23,551 bases of DNA, from assembly GCA_023418995.1 (NCBI GenBank), contig JAEZYP010000071.1:1-23551 (forward strand), written 5' to 3'. The stretch's first letter is position 1. The number at the start of each line of letters is the position of its first letter. Below are positions 5,871-13,791 of this stretch, one piece after another. The notes under the pieces are model-generated. The model ran no database searches. It saw nothing but the letters and a program-made list of their open reading frames with translations, and was not told where the DNA came from. Both the position numbers and the translations under genes were made by a program. The stretch comes from Bacillota bacterium. Lineage in GTDB: Bacteria; Bacillota; Clostridia; Oscillospirales; Acutalibacteraceae.

Positions 5871-7100
5871 ATGTCAAAAGCTTTTCTGATGCAGGAAGAC
5901 AGCAACCTGAGAACCATTTTTGTCCCCAATGAGCTGCTTAGTTCCATTCGCGCGGGTTCCGGAAGGGAGCTTACCCTGCAATCCGTTTCCGGCGGGTCTA
6001 ACGTAACTCTTTCCACCGTTGAGGCGCAAAAGCTTCAAATCGGGCAGACCTTTGCCTCCGTTCGCCAGATCACCGATTCCTGCTGGGGAATCAGGAATAC
6101 CCTATTTAACTCGGTTACGCCAAAACCCGTCTGGTACGATGGCTTAAACGAAAAGTTCGGTACGGTTAAGCACTACGCGAACGACTGGATTGACAACATC
6201 GCCATCGCGGTTACCTCAACCATTCCGTCAAGCGTCATCGATTTTGTTCCGACCTATTCGGCAAGTGCAGACGCGATTACCGCAATCACCCAGCGCTCCC
6301 CTGGAAGTTTGTCTTCCAGTGACTTAAACGCGGTGCGCGATATCCTCACCCGTGTGGTTACCAAGGTGGATTCTATTTCCGCTAATGTAGACCAGTACGC
6401 AAAGCTCGAAAACGGTAAGCCGACAGGAAGACTCGTGACCTGGCAGAAAAACATGAGCGACGCAAGTCTGGACCTGAAGAGCGGCAGCGCAAATATTCAG
6501 AGCGCGGCAAGTGATCTTACTACAGCGATTCAGGGCTACAACAGTGAGATTGATTCGCTGAAATCAGATATTGATTATTATAATAAGCTGGTGGCAACCG
6601 GAGCAGGTTTGGTATGCGGTGGCATATTTGTCGGTATTGTGGGCGCGGCACTTTGCTTTGCGTTTCCGGTGGTCGGCGGAATTGTGCTTGCGATCGGCGT
6701 AGCGATGTTGATCGGCGGTGCTGTGACATGGGGCGTATATCAAAAAAGAATTAACGATGCTAATGCAAAGATTCTCGAATATAAAAGCAAAATTACGGAA
6801 AGCAACCATACCCTGCTGGCGCTTAACACGCTCTCTTCAAGCGTTGATTTAGCGGTAAGCAACGCAGAAAGTGCCGTGAAGAACCTGACAAACTTCGCAT
6901 CCTCGTGGGTTACCTTCGGTACCTCGCTGAAGAGCACGCTCGCGTCCCTGCAGCAGGGAGGAGAAGAAGCTGTCGGTGCGCTGGTCGATTTGGATATGGA
7001 AATCGCAAAGGGGTATTGGCTCGATGTAAAGGATTATGCAACCAGCCTGATGAATTCTCCGTCGGATGTAAAACAGGTTCCCGCTTCACAGGTAGCATAA
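5871..7100 (+). CDS. Putative alpha-pore-forming toxin component, XaxA/YaxA-like
   Basis: 409-residue protein without a signal peptide; AAAGGAAG lies 7 nt before the ATG. A globular N-terminal part (about 1-150) is followed by a helix rich in S/A/N/Q/D (about 150-240) and a long glycine-rich hydrophobic hairpin (241-290, GAGLVCGGIFVGIVGAAL then VVGGIVLAIGVAMLIGGAV). A second long helix (about 291-375) carries a LNTLSSSV...AESAVKNL...SSW pattern. XaxA and YaxA, as I remember them, have the same order: coiled coil, hydrophobic hairpin, coiled coil with an L-x2-L-S...AESAL-x-HL...W segment. They are also about 400-410 residues. Such proteins are soluble monomers that pair with a B component and insert the hairpin into target membranes. 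The lack of a secretion signal is usual for this family. It is cotranscribed with the upstream gene. Confidence 0.7.
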   Translation: MSKAFLMQEDSNLRTIFVPNELLSSIRAGSGRELTLQSVSGGSNVTLSTVEAQKLQIGQTFASVRQITDSCWGIRNTLFNSVTPKPVWYDGLNEKFGTVKHYANDWIDNIAIAVTSTIPSSVIDFVPTYSASADAITAITQRSPGSLSSSDLNAVRDILTRVVTKVDSISANVDQYAKLENGKPTGRLVTWQKNMSDASLDLKSGSANIQSAASDLTTAIQGYNSEIDSLKSDIDYYNKLVATGAGLVCGGIFVGIVGAALCFAFPVVGGIVLAIGVAMLIGGAVTWGVYQKRINDANAKILEYKSKITESNHTLLALNTLSSSVDLAVSNAESAVKNLTNFASSWVTFGTSLKSTLASLQQGGEEAVGALVDLDMEIAKGYWLDVKDYATSLMNSPSDVKQVPASQVA

Positions 7101-7137
7101 CCGGCGGTCAAAAAACAGAAAAGCATGAGAATACAAT

Positions 7138-7169
7138 GCAGCCGCCCCGTTTAAACACGGGGCGGCTGC
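7138..7169. terminator. Perfect hairpin between toxin operon and tRNA-Arg
   Basis: A perfect 13-bp GC-rich stem (7138-7150 with 7157-7169) around TTAAAC. It lies between the convergent toxin operon and tRNA gene and may end both transcripts, although neither strand has a full T run directly after it. Confidence 0.7.
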
Positions 7170-7176
7170 TGCGTTA

Positions 7177-7253
7177 TGGCGTCCCCGGCGCGATTTGAAC
7201 GCACGGCCTTTCGCTTAGGAGGCGAACGCTCTATCCAGCTGAGCTACGGAGAC
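7177..7253 (-). tRNA. tRNA-Arg(CCU)
   Basis: The minus strand folds into a complete cloverleaf. The 7-bp acceptor stem pairs GTCTCCG with CGGGGAC (one G-T). The D stem is GCTC/GAGC. The anticodon stem TTCGC/GCGAA has loop CTCCTAA, so the anticodon is CCT and decodes AGG as arginine. The T arm is GTGCG-TTCGAAT-CGCGC. The discriminator G and the CCA end (7179-7177) are encoded. Confidence 0.97.
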
Positions 7254-7321
7254 AGGTTATTTGGTAGTGTGTTGGTTGCATTCTTAACTGCTTCAAGGGT
7301 TTCTTAGAATACAGCTTTACC

Positions 7322-7350
7322 ATTATAAAATAATGTGCCGGAGTTGTCAA
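7322..7350 (-). promoter_or_regulatory. Consensus promoter of tRNA-Arg
   Basis: On the minus strand TTGACA (7350-7345), 17 nt, TATAAT (7327-7322): a perfect sigma-A promoter. Transcription starts near 7315, leaving a leader of about 60 nt before the mature tRNA 5' end. Confidence 0.92.
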
Positions 7351-7373
7351 TTATAAAACCCTGCAATTGCCTA

Positions 7374-7829
7374 TTACTTTTTCTCTTTTTCCTGGTCGGA
7401 GGAACCCGGCGCGGTATAAAAGAAGCCGAGGATTTCAACCATCAGGGTAAGAATGGAAACGATGACAATAATATAGGGGAGAATAGTAACAGTTGCGTAG
7501 TCCACCAGTTTTGTCTTTGCTGCACTGAAAAAGCAGGCGGTAGCGGCAGAATAAAACGCGCTTAAAATCGTTGCCATCCCAAAATTAAGGCGCTCCTTTA
7601 AAAAGAAGATGGAAAACAGAATTACTGCTGGGAAAAAGCAGGCAAAAATCATGAAAAAACGAGCGTCGTCAGAAAATCCCATGCCGGCGTAACGGTCGAT
7701 CATTCCGAAAACACTCAAATAAGTTGTTTTTTTGTTTGCACCTTCGACAATCCCGGCGGGCAGAAACAGCGCACCTACCAAAAACAGCTGAAGGATTACC
7801 ACAATTATTTTAACCAGTTTTTTATTCAT
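7374..7829 (-). CDS. Small four-helix membrane protein of unknown function
   Basis: 151-residue integral membrane protein with four predicted hydrophobic segments (about residues 5-25, 58-78, 82-105 and 112-138). A short charged tail follows (GSSDQEKEKK). The first helix resembles a signal anchor after MNKK, and the first loop (about 26-57) is the only sizeable soluble part. The start at 7829 is chosen because GGGAGG lies 7 nt upstream; an upstream extension to 7910 has no site and would cover the promoter. I do not recognise a family. It has its own promoter and no obvious terminator, so its transcript may run into the tRNA promoter region. Confidence 0.75.
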   Translation of the reverse strand: MNKKLVKIIVVILQLFLVGALFLPAGIVEGANKKTTYLSVFGMIDRYAGMGFSDDARFFMIFACFFPAVILFSIFFLKERLNFGMATILSAFYSAATACFFSAAKTKLVDYATVTILPYIIVIVSILTLMVEILGFFYTAPGSSDQEKEKK

Positions 7830-7868
7830 CCGCCCGCCTCCCGCCGTATCGTTTGTTTTCTGCCCTTT

Positions 7869-7897
7869 ATTATACTCAATTTTATAAGGCAATGCAA
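7869..7897 (-). promoter_or_regulatory. Promoter of the small membrane protein gene
   Basis: On the minus strand TTGCAT (7897-7892), 17-nt spacer, TATAAT (7874-7869), about 35 nt before the ATG at 7829 once the start site is counted. Confidence 0.7.
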
Positions 7898-7924
7898 GAT
7901 TCTTACGCAATATGGGAAAGCCCC

Positions 7925-7952
7925 AAAAAAACCGGGCGGAGCCTGCGCGGTT
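7925..7952 (-). terminator. Terminator of the hydrolase/CPBP-like operon
   Basis: On the minus strand AACCG-C-GC pairs with GC-C-CGGTT (one internal mismatch), followed by seven T. The stop codon of the upstream gene (7953-7951) enters the stem. Confidence 0.75.
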
Positions 7953-8631
7953 ATATCAAAAATCCGATTGACATTGCAATCAGGTTATGGAATCCGTGGC
8001 CAATGATTGGAACAATCATTCTGTTCCTCTTCCGGTAAAAGTAAATCCAAATCAAACCGTACACAAACGACATTCCAAGATTCTGCCAATCGAGAACCGC
8101 AAAAAGCAGGTTTATAAGAAGAAACGCAGGCCATTCGCCAAGTTCGGTTTTTAAAAAATGGTTTGCCAATCCGCGGAAGTAGATTTCTTTAAAGAAGCCG
8201 GAGGCTAAAACGAGCGAGAAAAAAGATAAGATCCAGATGCCGTTGAATCCCGGTCTCCAGACCGGGTAGCGTAAAATCACCTGGTTTACTAAAAACGAAA
8301 AGCCGTAGGATAACGCAGCCGCCAAAATGCCGGAAACAATATCCAGGGGAAGCTTCTTCTTATTGATGATGCAGGAACCGAGCTTTATACCGCTTTCTTT
8401 AAACATACAGTACGTTACCGGGAAAGCTGCCGCCAGCACCAGAATAAGGGCAAAATAGTACGGCGCACCGGAAATTACATGGGATAAAAACTCAAAAACG
8501 CCCATGGTTTGTCTGTATGCCTGCGCCGCGGGAGTCAATTCAATGATTGCCATCGTTATCGCGACCACAGTGGGGATTAGAATCACTTTGAGAAAGCTTG
8601 TCCTTTTTTGAAGGCTTTGTTCCATTTTCAT
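7951..8631 (-). CDS. CPBP-like membrane protein with altered catalytic motifs
   Basis: 226-residue protein with about six hydrophobic segments and the layout of the CPBP/Abi family. The motifs are degenerate. Where EExxxR is expected there is K148-E149-x3-R153 (KEIYFR), so the first glutamate is lost. Where motif 2 has FxxxH there is LLFAVLD with D181 in the histidine position. The third motif is present in part (GHGFHN, H212 and H215-N216). Loss of the general-base glutamate and a metal-ligand histidine suggests reduced or no protease activity; this is inferred by family comparison. Start at 8631 with GAGAGG about 9 nt upstream. It follows the hydrolase gene by 35 nt and probably shares its mRNA. 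Confidence 0.8.
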   Translation of the reverse strand: MKMEQSLQKRTSFLKVILIPTVVAITMAIIELTPAAQAYRQTMGVFEFLSHVISGAPYYFALILVLAAAFPVTYCMFKESGIKLGSCIINKKKLPLDIVSGILAAALSYGFSFLVNQVILRYPVWRPGFNGIWILSFFSLVLASGFFKEIYFRGLANHFLKTELGEWPAFLLINLLFAVLDWQNLGMSFVYGLIWIYFYRKRNRMIVPIIGHGFHNLIAMSIGFLI

Positions 8632-8666
8632 TTCTCATTTCCTCTCAAAATTTTTAAGTAAATGGT

Positions 8667-9419
8667 TTAACGCTGGATGAACTTTTCCGCTTCCGCAATG
8701 AATTCCTCCGGATGATTTACGGAAAGCTCCCCGTGACGATATCCGTTGAAAACTTTAATATAAGAATCCGGATAATTTTTTCGCAGATATCGGACGGATT
8801 TTTTTGCCATAATTTCCATAAAATTTGTTCCGAGGAATGCCGCGATATCCATTCCTTTCACATTTAATTTGGGCGGCAGCTGATATTTTCCCATTGATTT
8901 AACAGCATTGGCTAAGGATTGCTCCCCCATGGAATCAGCCATTTCAAGATAATGAGCCAACAGTCTCTTTCCATACATATTCTCAAGGCTTTTCAGAGCT
9001 TTTGCATCCCGGAGTTTTGCGTTACGGTTCATTTTAATCAGCATCTTCAGGTTAATCCTTGATACAAGCGGATTAGCGCGAACAAATACGCCGCTGTCAA
9101 AGATCAGTTTTTCGGCGTGAAGCTTTCCGCTCACCACAATATCCCATACAATCGCCGCGCCCATAGACATTCCGATCATTGCGAATACTTCCGTGCCATA
9201 AGTATGAATATAGTACGCTTCAATCTCTTGGGCAGATTGCCCCACGGAAATAAAATCCGTTTTGCTTTCAGAATCATGACCGTCTAAAGCAGGTACGATC
9301 ACGCGGTATTGTTTTGAAAAATACGCGATTTGCGTATCCCACATTTGCCAGGGAATATTGGCGCCGTGAATCATCAGTATTTTTTTGTTTGCCGCGTTGC
9401 CGCTTTCCAAAAATCTCAT
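8667..9419 (-). CDS. Alpha/beta-hydrolase
   Basis: 250-residue alpha/beta-hydrolase. Visible parts are the oxyanion-hole HG (H18-G19, after strand 3), the nucleophile elbow G83-M-S85-M-G87 and a late histidine (H229, in GYRHGELSVNHPEEF) in the catalytic position. A helical cap lies between (about 115-190). The acidic triad member is not obvious; near the expected place is LGTNFMEI. The start is ATG 9419, preceded at 8-9 nt by AAGGAGA. The frame stays open to 9524, but that part lacks a ribosome binding site and the promoter -10 abuts it, so it is taken as leader. No signal peptide is present, so it is cytoplasmic. The substrate is unknown; carboxylesterases and small-molecule lactonases or lipases share this plan. 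Confidence 0.85.
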   Translation of the reverse strand: MRFLESGNAANKKILMIHGANIPWQMWDTQIAYFSKQYRVIVPALDGHDSESKTDFISVGQSAQEIEAYYIHTYGTEVFAMIGMSMGAAIVWDIVVSGKLHAEKLIFDSGVFVRANPLVSRINLKMLIKMNRNAKLRDAKALKSLENMYGKRLLAHYLEMADSMGEQSLANAVKSMGKYQLPPKLNVKGMDIAAFLGTNFMEIMAKKSVRYLRKNYPDSYIKVFNGYRHGELSVNHPEEFIAEAEKFIQR

Positions 9420-9523
9420 GAAAAAAGATCTCCTTATCAGGGCGGACATTGATTCGAATTTTTGCTTTCTGCCGCCGTATATCAACAGCTTTCTATAACC
9501 GTAAGCCATTGGTTTATATTTCA

Positions 9524-9551
9524 ATTATATCATATAAATAATTTTCTTCAA
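9524..9551 (-). promoter_or_regulatory. Promoter of the hydrolase/CPBP-like operon
   Basis: On the minus strand TTGAAG (9551-9546), 16-nt spacer, TATAAT (9529-9524). The start near 9517 leaves about 97 nt of leader before the ATG at 9419. Confidence 0.65.
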
Positions 9552-9600
9552 TTAAAATAAGATGGTTAAGTAGGGAATTCCACATTTTCATCTTATGGCA

Positions 9601-9636
9601 TAAAAATACCCTGCCATTTTTTACATGGCAGGGTAT
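9601..9636 (-). terminator. Terminator of the PPDK gene
   Basis: Perfect 12-bp stem (9606-9617 with 9625-9636) with a 7-nt loop, followed on the minus strand by TTTTTA. Confidence 0.9.
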
Positions 9637-9705
9637 CGATCAAGCGGTTTTATACGTTACTGAATATCGCCCGGCTAAAGCAAAATCGTTTCGGTAACGT
9701 CAAAA

Positions 9706-12342
9706 TTATTTTGCTCTCTTTTCTTTAACAGCAGCCTGAGCAGCGGCCAGACGTGCAATCGGCACGCGGAACGGTGAGCAGGATACATAGTTGAGGCCAA
9801 CCTTGTGGCAGAATTCTACGGAAGTCGGGTCGCCGCCGTGCTCGCCGCAGATGCCGAGGTGGATGTCAGGTCTGGTCTTCTTGCCAAGCTCAACAGCCAT
9901 CTTCACGAGCTTGCCTACGCCGTTCTTGTCAAGGTGAGCAAACGGATCGGACTCGTAAATCTTGTTCTCATAGTAGTAGTTGAGGAACTTGCCAGCATCG
10001 TCACGGCTGAAGCCAAAGGTCATTTGGGTCAGGTCGTTGGTGCCGAAGCTGAAGAATTCCGCATGCTTCGCGATTTCGTCAGCGGTCAAAGCAGCGCGGG
10101 GAATTTCGATCATGGTACCGACTTCATATCTCAGTGCTACGCCGGCTTCCTTAATGATCTTCTCAGCGGTTGCGGTAACAACATCCTTAACAAACTTGAG
10201 CTCTTTTTCTTCGCCGATCAGCGGAATCATGATGCGCGGCTCGGTTTTGAACTCGGGATGCTTCTTGTTAACAGCGATCGCTGCGTTGATAACGGCAGTG
10301 GTCTGCATCTCGGCAATTTCCGGATAGGAAACAGCCAGACGGCAGCCGCGGTGACCCATCATCGGGTTGAACTCATGCAGGCTTTCAATAACATTCTTGA
10401 GGTCCTGCACGGTGATGTTGAGCTCGCCCGCGATTTCCTTGATATCCTCTTCCTTGGTCGGGAGGAACTCATGGAGCGGCGGATCGAGGTAACGGATGAT
10501 AACCGGACGGCCTTCCATTACTTCATATAATCCTTCAAAGTCGCCCTGCTGGAAAGGCATCAGCTTGTCAAGCGCGATTTTGCGCTCTGCGGTCGTCTTG
10601 GCGACGATCATTTCACGCATTGCCTTAATGCGCTGGCCTTCGAAGAACATGTGCTCGGTACGGCAGAGGCCGATACCCTGTGCGCCGAAATCTCTGCCCT
10701 GCTGTGCGTCCTTCGGTGTGTCGGCATTGGTGTAAACCTCAAGCTTGCGGAAGGAGTCAGCCCACTTCATAAAGCGGTTAAAGTCTCCGGAAATGGAAGC
10801 CGCAACGGTCGGAATCGCGTCGGCATAGATATTTCCGGTGGAGCCGTCGATGGAAATATAATCGCCCTCTTTAATGGTCAAGCCACCAAGGGTAAATTGC
10901 TTTGCGTCGTAATTAACAACAATTTCACCGCAGCCGGATACGCAGCAGGTACCCATACCACGGGCAACAACGGCAGCGTGGGAGGTCATGCCGCCGCGAA
11001 CGGTCAGAATGCCCTGTGCGACTACCATGCCTTCAATATCCTCCGGAGAGGTTTCGAGGCGGACAAGAACGATTTTCTCGCCCTTTTCATGCCACTCTTT
11101 TGCGTCTTCCGCTGAGAAAACAACCTTGCCGCAGGCAGCTCCCGGGGAAGCCGCGAGGCCCTTGCCAATAACCTTTGCCTTCTTGAGCGCGGTTGCGTCA
11201 AACTGCGGGTGGAGCAGGGAATCGAGCTGCTTCGGCTCAACTCTCAGAACGGCCTCTTCTTCGGTGATCATGCCTTCGTCAACGAGGTCAACTGCAACCT
11301 TCAGGGCGGCAGCAGCGGTTCTCTTGCCGTTTCTGGTCTGCAGCATGTAGAGCTTGCCGTTTTCAATGGTGAACTCCATATCCTGCATATCGGTGTAGTG
11401 CTTTTCAAGATTATCCGCGATTTTTGCGAACTGGTCGTAAACCTCGGGCATATCGTCTCTCAGGTGGCTGATCGGGGACGGTGTGCGGATACCGGCAACA
11501 ACGTCTTCGCCCTGCGCGTTAATCAGGTACTCACCGAACAGTGCCTTTTCGCCGGTTGCGGGGTTACGGGTAAAGGCAACGCCTGTGCCGGAATTGTCGC
11601 CGGAATTGCCGAATACCATCGACTGCACGTTAACAGCGGTGCCCCAGTCGTAAGGAATTTCGTTCATACGGCGGTAAACGTTTGCGCGGGGGTTGTCCCA
11701 AGAGCGGAATACTGCCTTGACGGCTTCCATCAGCTGAACCTTCGGCTCGGTCGGGAAATCCTCGCCCTTCTGCGATTTATAGAACTCCTTAAATCTCTTT
11801 ACGAGGTCCTTCATGTCGTCAGCGTCAAGCTCAGTGTCCATTTTAACGCCTTTTTCTTCCTTCTTGGCGTCGATGATTTTCTCAAACTCTGTTTTGGAAA
11901 GCTCCATAACAACGTCGGAGAACATCTGGACAAAACGGCGGTATGAGTCATATGCGAATCGCGGGCTGTTCGTTAATTTTGCCAGGCCCTCAACAACGGT
12001 ATCGTTAAGACCCAGATTCAAAATAGTATCCATCATACCAGGCATGGAGGCGCGGGCGCCGGAACGCACGGAAACAAGCAGCGGGTTCTCCGGGTCTGCA
12101 AATTTCTTTCCGCAGATTTTTTCCATCTTTGCGAGATAATCATAAATTTCAGCCTGAATTTCAGCGTTAATCTCGCGGTCATCCTTATAATATTGGGTGC
12201 ATGCCTCGGTAGAAATCGTAAAGCCCTGCGGTACAGGCATACCGAGAACTGTCATCTCGGCTAAGTTAGCACCTTTGCCCCCGAGAAGCTCTCTCATCTT
12301 CCCATTTCCTTCGGAGAAAAGGTAAACATACTTGTGGCTCAT
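9706..12342 (-). CDS. ppdK: Pyruvate, phosphate dikinase
   Basis: 878-residue cytoplasmic enzyme interconverting pyruvate, ATP and phosphate with phosphoenolpyruvate, AMP and PPi. In clostridia it often works with PPi-dependent glycolysis or replaces pyruvate kinase. Domains in order: ATP-grasp nucleotide-binding region (about 1-340, with R92 in SVRSGA and R337 in QTRNGKRTA), swivelling phosphohistidine domain (about 390-510; GGMTSHAAVVARG with H455 as the phosphate carrier and T453 as the usual regulatory threonine), and PEP/pyruvate TIM barrel (about 520-878; GLCRTEHMF near 558-566, FSFGTNDLTQ near 765-773, catalytic C832 in GICGEHGGDP). The length is normal and all key residues are present. 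AGGAGG lies upstream of the ATG at 12342. The gene is monocistronic, with its own extended -10 promoter and terminator. Confidence 0.98.
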   Translation of the reverse strand: MSHKYVYLFSEGNGKMRELLGGKGANLAEMTVLGMPVPQGFTISTEACTQYYKDDREINAEIQAEIYDYLAKMEKICGKKFADPENPLLVSVRSGARASMPGMMDTILNLGLNDTVVEGLAKLTNSPRFAYDSYRRFVQMFSDVVMELSKTEFEKIIDAKKEEKGVKMDTELDADDMKDLVKRFKEFYKSQKGEDFPTEPKVQLMEAVKAVFRSWDNPRANVYRRMNEIPYDWGTAVNVQSMVFGNSGDNSGTGVAFTRNPATGEKALFGEYLINAQGEDVVAGIRTPSPISHLRDDMPEVYDQFAKIADNLEKHYTDMQDMEFTIENGKLYMLQTRNGKRTAAAALKVAVDLVDEGMITEEEAVLRVEPKQLDSLLHPQFDATALKKAKVIGKGLAASPGAACGKVVFSAEDAKEWHEKGEKIVLVRLETSPEDIEGMVVAQGILTVRGGMTSHAAVVARGMGTCCVSGCGEIVVNYDAKQFTLGGLTIKEGDYISIDGSTGNIYADAIPTVAASISGDFNRFMKWADSFRKLEVYTNADTPKDAQQGRDFGAQGIGLCRTEHMFFEGQRIKAMREMIVAKTTAERKIALDKLMPFQQGDFEGLYEVMEGRPVIIRYLDPPLHEFLPTKEEDIKEIAGELNITVQDLKNVIESLHEFNPMMGHRGCRLAVSYPEIAEMQTTAVINAAIAVNKKHPEFKTEPRIMIPLIGEEKELKFVKDVVTATAEKIIKEAGVALRYEVGTMIEIPRAALTADEIAKHAEFFSFGTNDLTQMTFGFSRDDAGKFLNYYYENKIYESDPFAHLDKNGVGKLVKMAVELGKKTRPDIHLGICGEHGGDPTSVEFCHKVGLNYVSCSPFRVPIARLAAAQAAVKEKRAK

Positions 12343-12415
12343 GAATGGTAACCTCCTAAAAATGATTTGTGTAACGAGCTTAATTCCAACATATCAACAT
12401 AATAGCTCAACCTGT

Positions 12416-12424
12416 ATTATAACA
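12416..12424 (-). promoter_or_regulatory. Extended -10 promoter of the PPDK gene
   Basis: TGT-TATAAT on the minus strand (12424-12416), the TGn-TATAAT form that works without a good -35; none is visible 17 nt upstream. The start near 12409 leaves a leader of about 65 nt. Confidence 0.55.
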
Positions 12425-12536
12425 AAACCAGAGGGGAATTGCTATATGTTTTTTTAGAAAAGCAAACGATATTTTCAATTATTTAACACGAAAACAGAGT
12501 AACTTTAACAAAACCGGACAAATATTTAAAATAAGC

Positions 12537-12564
12537 TTGAAAAATCCTACTGATATGAGATAAT
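12537..12564 (+). promoter_or_regulatory. Promoter upstream of the glmU-prs-pth-mfd cluster
   Basis: TTGAAA (12537-12542), 16-nt spacer, GATAAT (12559-12564). The start near 12571 gives a leader of about 150 nt before the glmU-like ATG at 12722, with two hairpins in it. Confidence 0.55.
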
Positions 12565-12639
12565 AGAGGTGCATGATTTGTTGCTGAGAAAACTGTATTT
12601 TTATACATTTTTCGGAGCGGAAGCGATTTGGATATTTTT

Positions 12640-12669
12640 AGGAATGGAGCGCCCGATCAGCTCATTCCT
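12640..12669 (+). promoter_or_regulatory. Terminator-like hairpin in the glmU leader (possible attenuator)
   Basis: GGAATG-g-AGC (12641-12650) pairs with GCTCATTCC (12660-12668), leaving one bulged G, followed by TTTATTAT. A second hairpin, ATGCCGT/ACGGCAT, lies just before the GGAGGG of the gene. The T run is imperfect, so this may be an attenuator or a terminator followed by another promoter. The rest of 12425-12536 shows nothing I can name. Confidence 0.45.
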
Positions 12670-12721
12670 TTATTATAACTAGCGATATTATATTTATGCC
12701 GTTTACGGCATGGAGGGTAAC

Positions 12722-13765
12722 ATGTCTGAGGAAAACTGTGCAGTGATTCTTGCCGCCGGCGAGGGAAAACGGATGAAATCCAGCCGACCAAAGGTTCTTT
12801 CACCGGTCCTGTTTAAGCCGATGCTCCAGTGGGTAATCGATTCCGCACAAAGCGCAGGCGTTAACGCGATCTGCGTGGTAACCGGCTATATGCACGAGCA
12901 GGTGGAGCAATACCTGAACCGGGTGAATGAATCCGATTCCCGGCACGCCTCAATCCGGTACGTTTTGCAGCCGGAGCGTAAGGGCACCGGTCACGCGGTG
13001 ATGATGGCCGCAGAGTTCCTGAAGGAGCATAGGGGAGGCAATGTACTGATTCTGAACGGCGACGCTCCGTTTGTGGACGCGCAGGTAATCAGCGAAGCGC
13101 TGGAGGATCACACAAAAAGCGGAAATTCCGTTACGGTGATTTCTGCTGTGCTGGATGACCCGACCGGCTACGGGAGAATTGTACGTGACGTACAGACCCG
13201 GCGGATCAGTGCCATTGTGGAGCAAAAGGACGCGGATGCCCAGACTAAGGCAATCGGTGAAATCAATTCCGGCGCCTTTTGGTTTAAGGCAGACGATTTA
13301 TACGATATCCTATCTCAAATTACCAATCATAACGCGCAGGGGGAATATTACCTTACGGACGCGGTTAAGCTCCTGATTGAAGGCGGAAAAAAGGCGAACG
13401 CCCATATTACCGGCAAGGCTGGCGCCGTACTCGGAGCAAACGACTGTATTCAGCTGAACGCGTTGAATTCCATAGCCCGCGACGAGATTTTGTCGGCCCA
13501 TATGTGTGCCGGAGTGGAAATTCCCTGCCGCGACGGCGTGATAATCGGCCCGGATGTAACCATAGGCAGCGATACCTGCATTTTACCCGGAACAATACTA
13601 AGGGGAAATACAGTAATCGGCAGCGGATGCACCCTGGGGCCGAATTCTTTTGTTACGGACAGTGTCGTAGGCGACCACGTGGCTTTGCACGCGGTTCACT
13701 GCGAAAAGTCCGAGATTGCGCCAAATGAGGCCGTTGCGCCTTTTTCGGTTATTAACCGTAGATAG
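12722..13765 (+). CDS. glmU: UDP-N-acetylglucosamine pyrophosphorylase (GlmU-like, lacks acetyltransferase domain)
   Basis: 347-residue nucleotidyltransferase; it should form UDP-GlcNAc from UTP and GlcNAc-1-phosphate for peptidoglycan. The uridyltransferase domain (1 to about 235) is complete: LAAGEGKRM (residues 10-18) with K24, QPERKGTGHA (83-92), NGD at 112-114, G149-Y-G-R, E167-Q-K, N182 and GEYYLTDA (207-214). A left-handed beta-helix starts near 255 but ends after about four turns, at APFSVINRR. Full GlmU proteins are about 450-460 residues, and the acetyltransferase active site (R333, K351, H363, Y366, N377 in E. coli numbering) lies beyond this end, so that activity should be absent. 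The ATG at 12722 has GGAGGG about 4 nt upstream; ATG 12710 would lack a site. It leads the operon as in Bacillus (glmU-prs-...-pth-mfd). Confidence 0.9.
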   Translation: MSEENCAVILAAGEGKRMKSSRPKVLSPVLFKPMLQWVIDSAQSAGVNAICVVTGYMHEQVEQYLNRVNESDSRHASIRYVLQPERKGTGHAVMMAAEFLKEHRGGNVLILNGDAPFVDAQVISEALEDHTKSGNSVTVISAVLDDPTGYGRIVRDVQTRRISAIVEQKDADAQTKAIGEINSGAFWFKADDLYDILSQITNHNAQGEYYLTDAVKLLIEGGKKANAHITGKAGAVLGANDCIQLNALNSIARDEILSAHMCAGVEIPCRDGVIIGPDVTIGSDTCILPGTILRGNTVIGSGCTLGPNSFVTDSVVGDHVALHAVHCEKSEIAPNEAVAPFSVINRR

Positions 13766-13791
13766 AACTTAGATTACAGGGGGATATGCAA

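Noticed and set aside
9654..9700. ACGTTAC/GTAACGT inverted repeat after the PPDK stop
   Set aside because: Only 7 bp with a 33-nt loop and no T run; the clear terminator is the hairpin at 9606-9636.
9805..11946. Several plus-strand frames inside the PPDK gene
   Set aside because: They are shadows of a complete, motif-rich PPDK gene without initiation signals.
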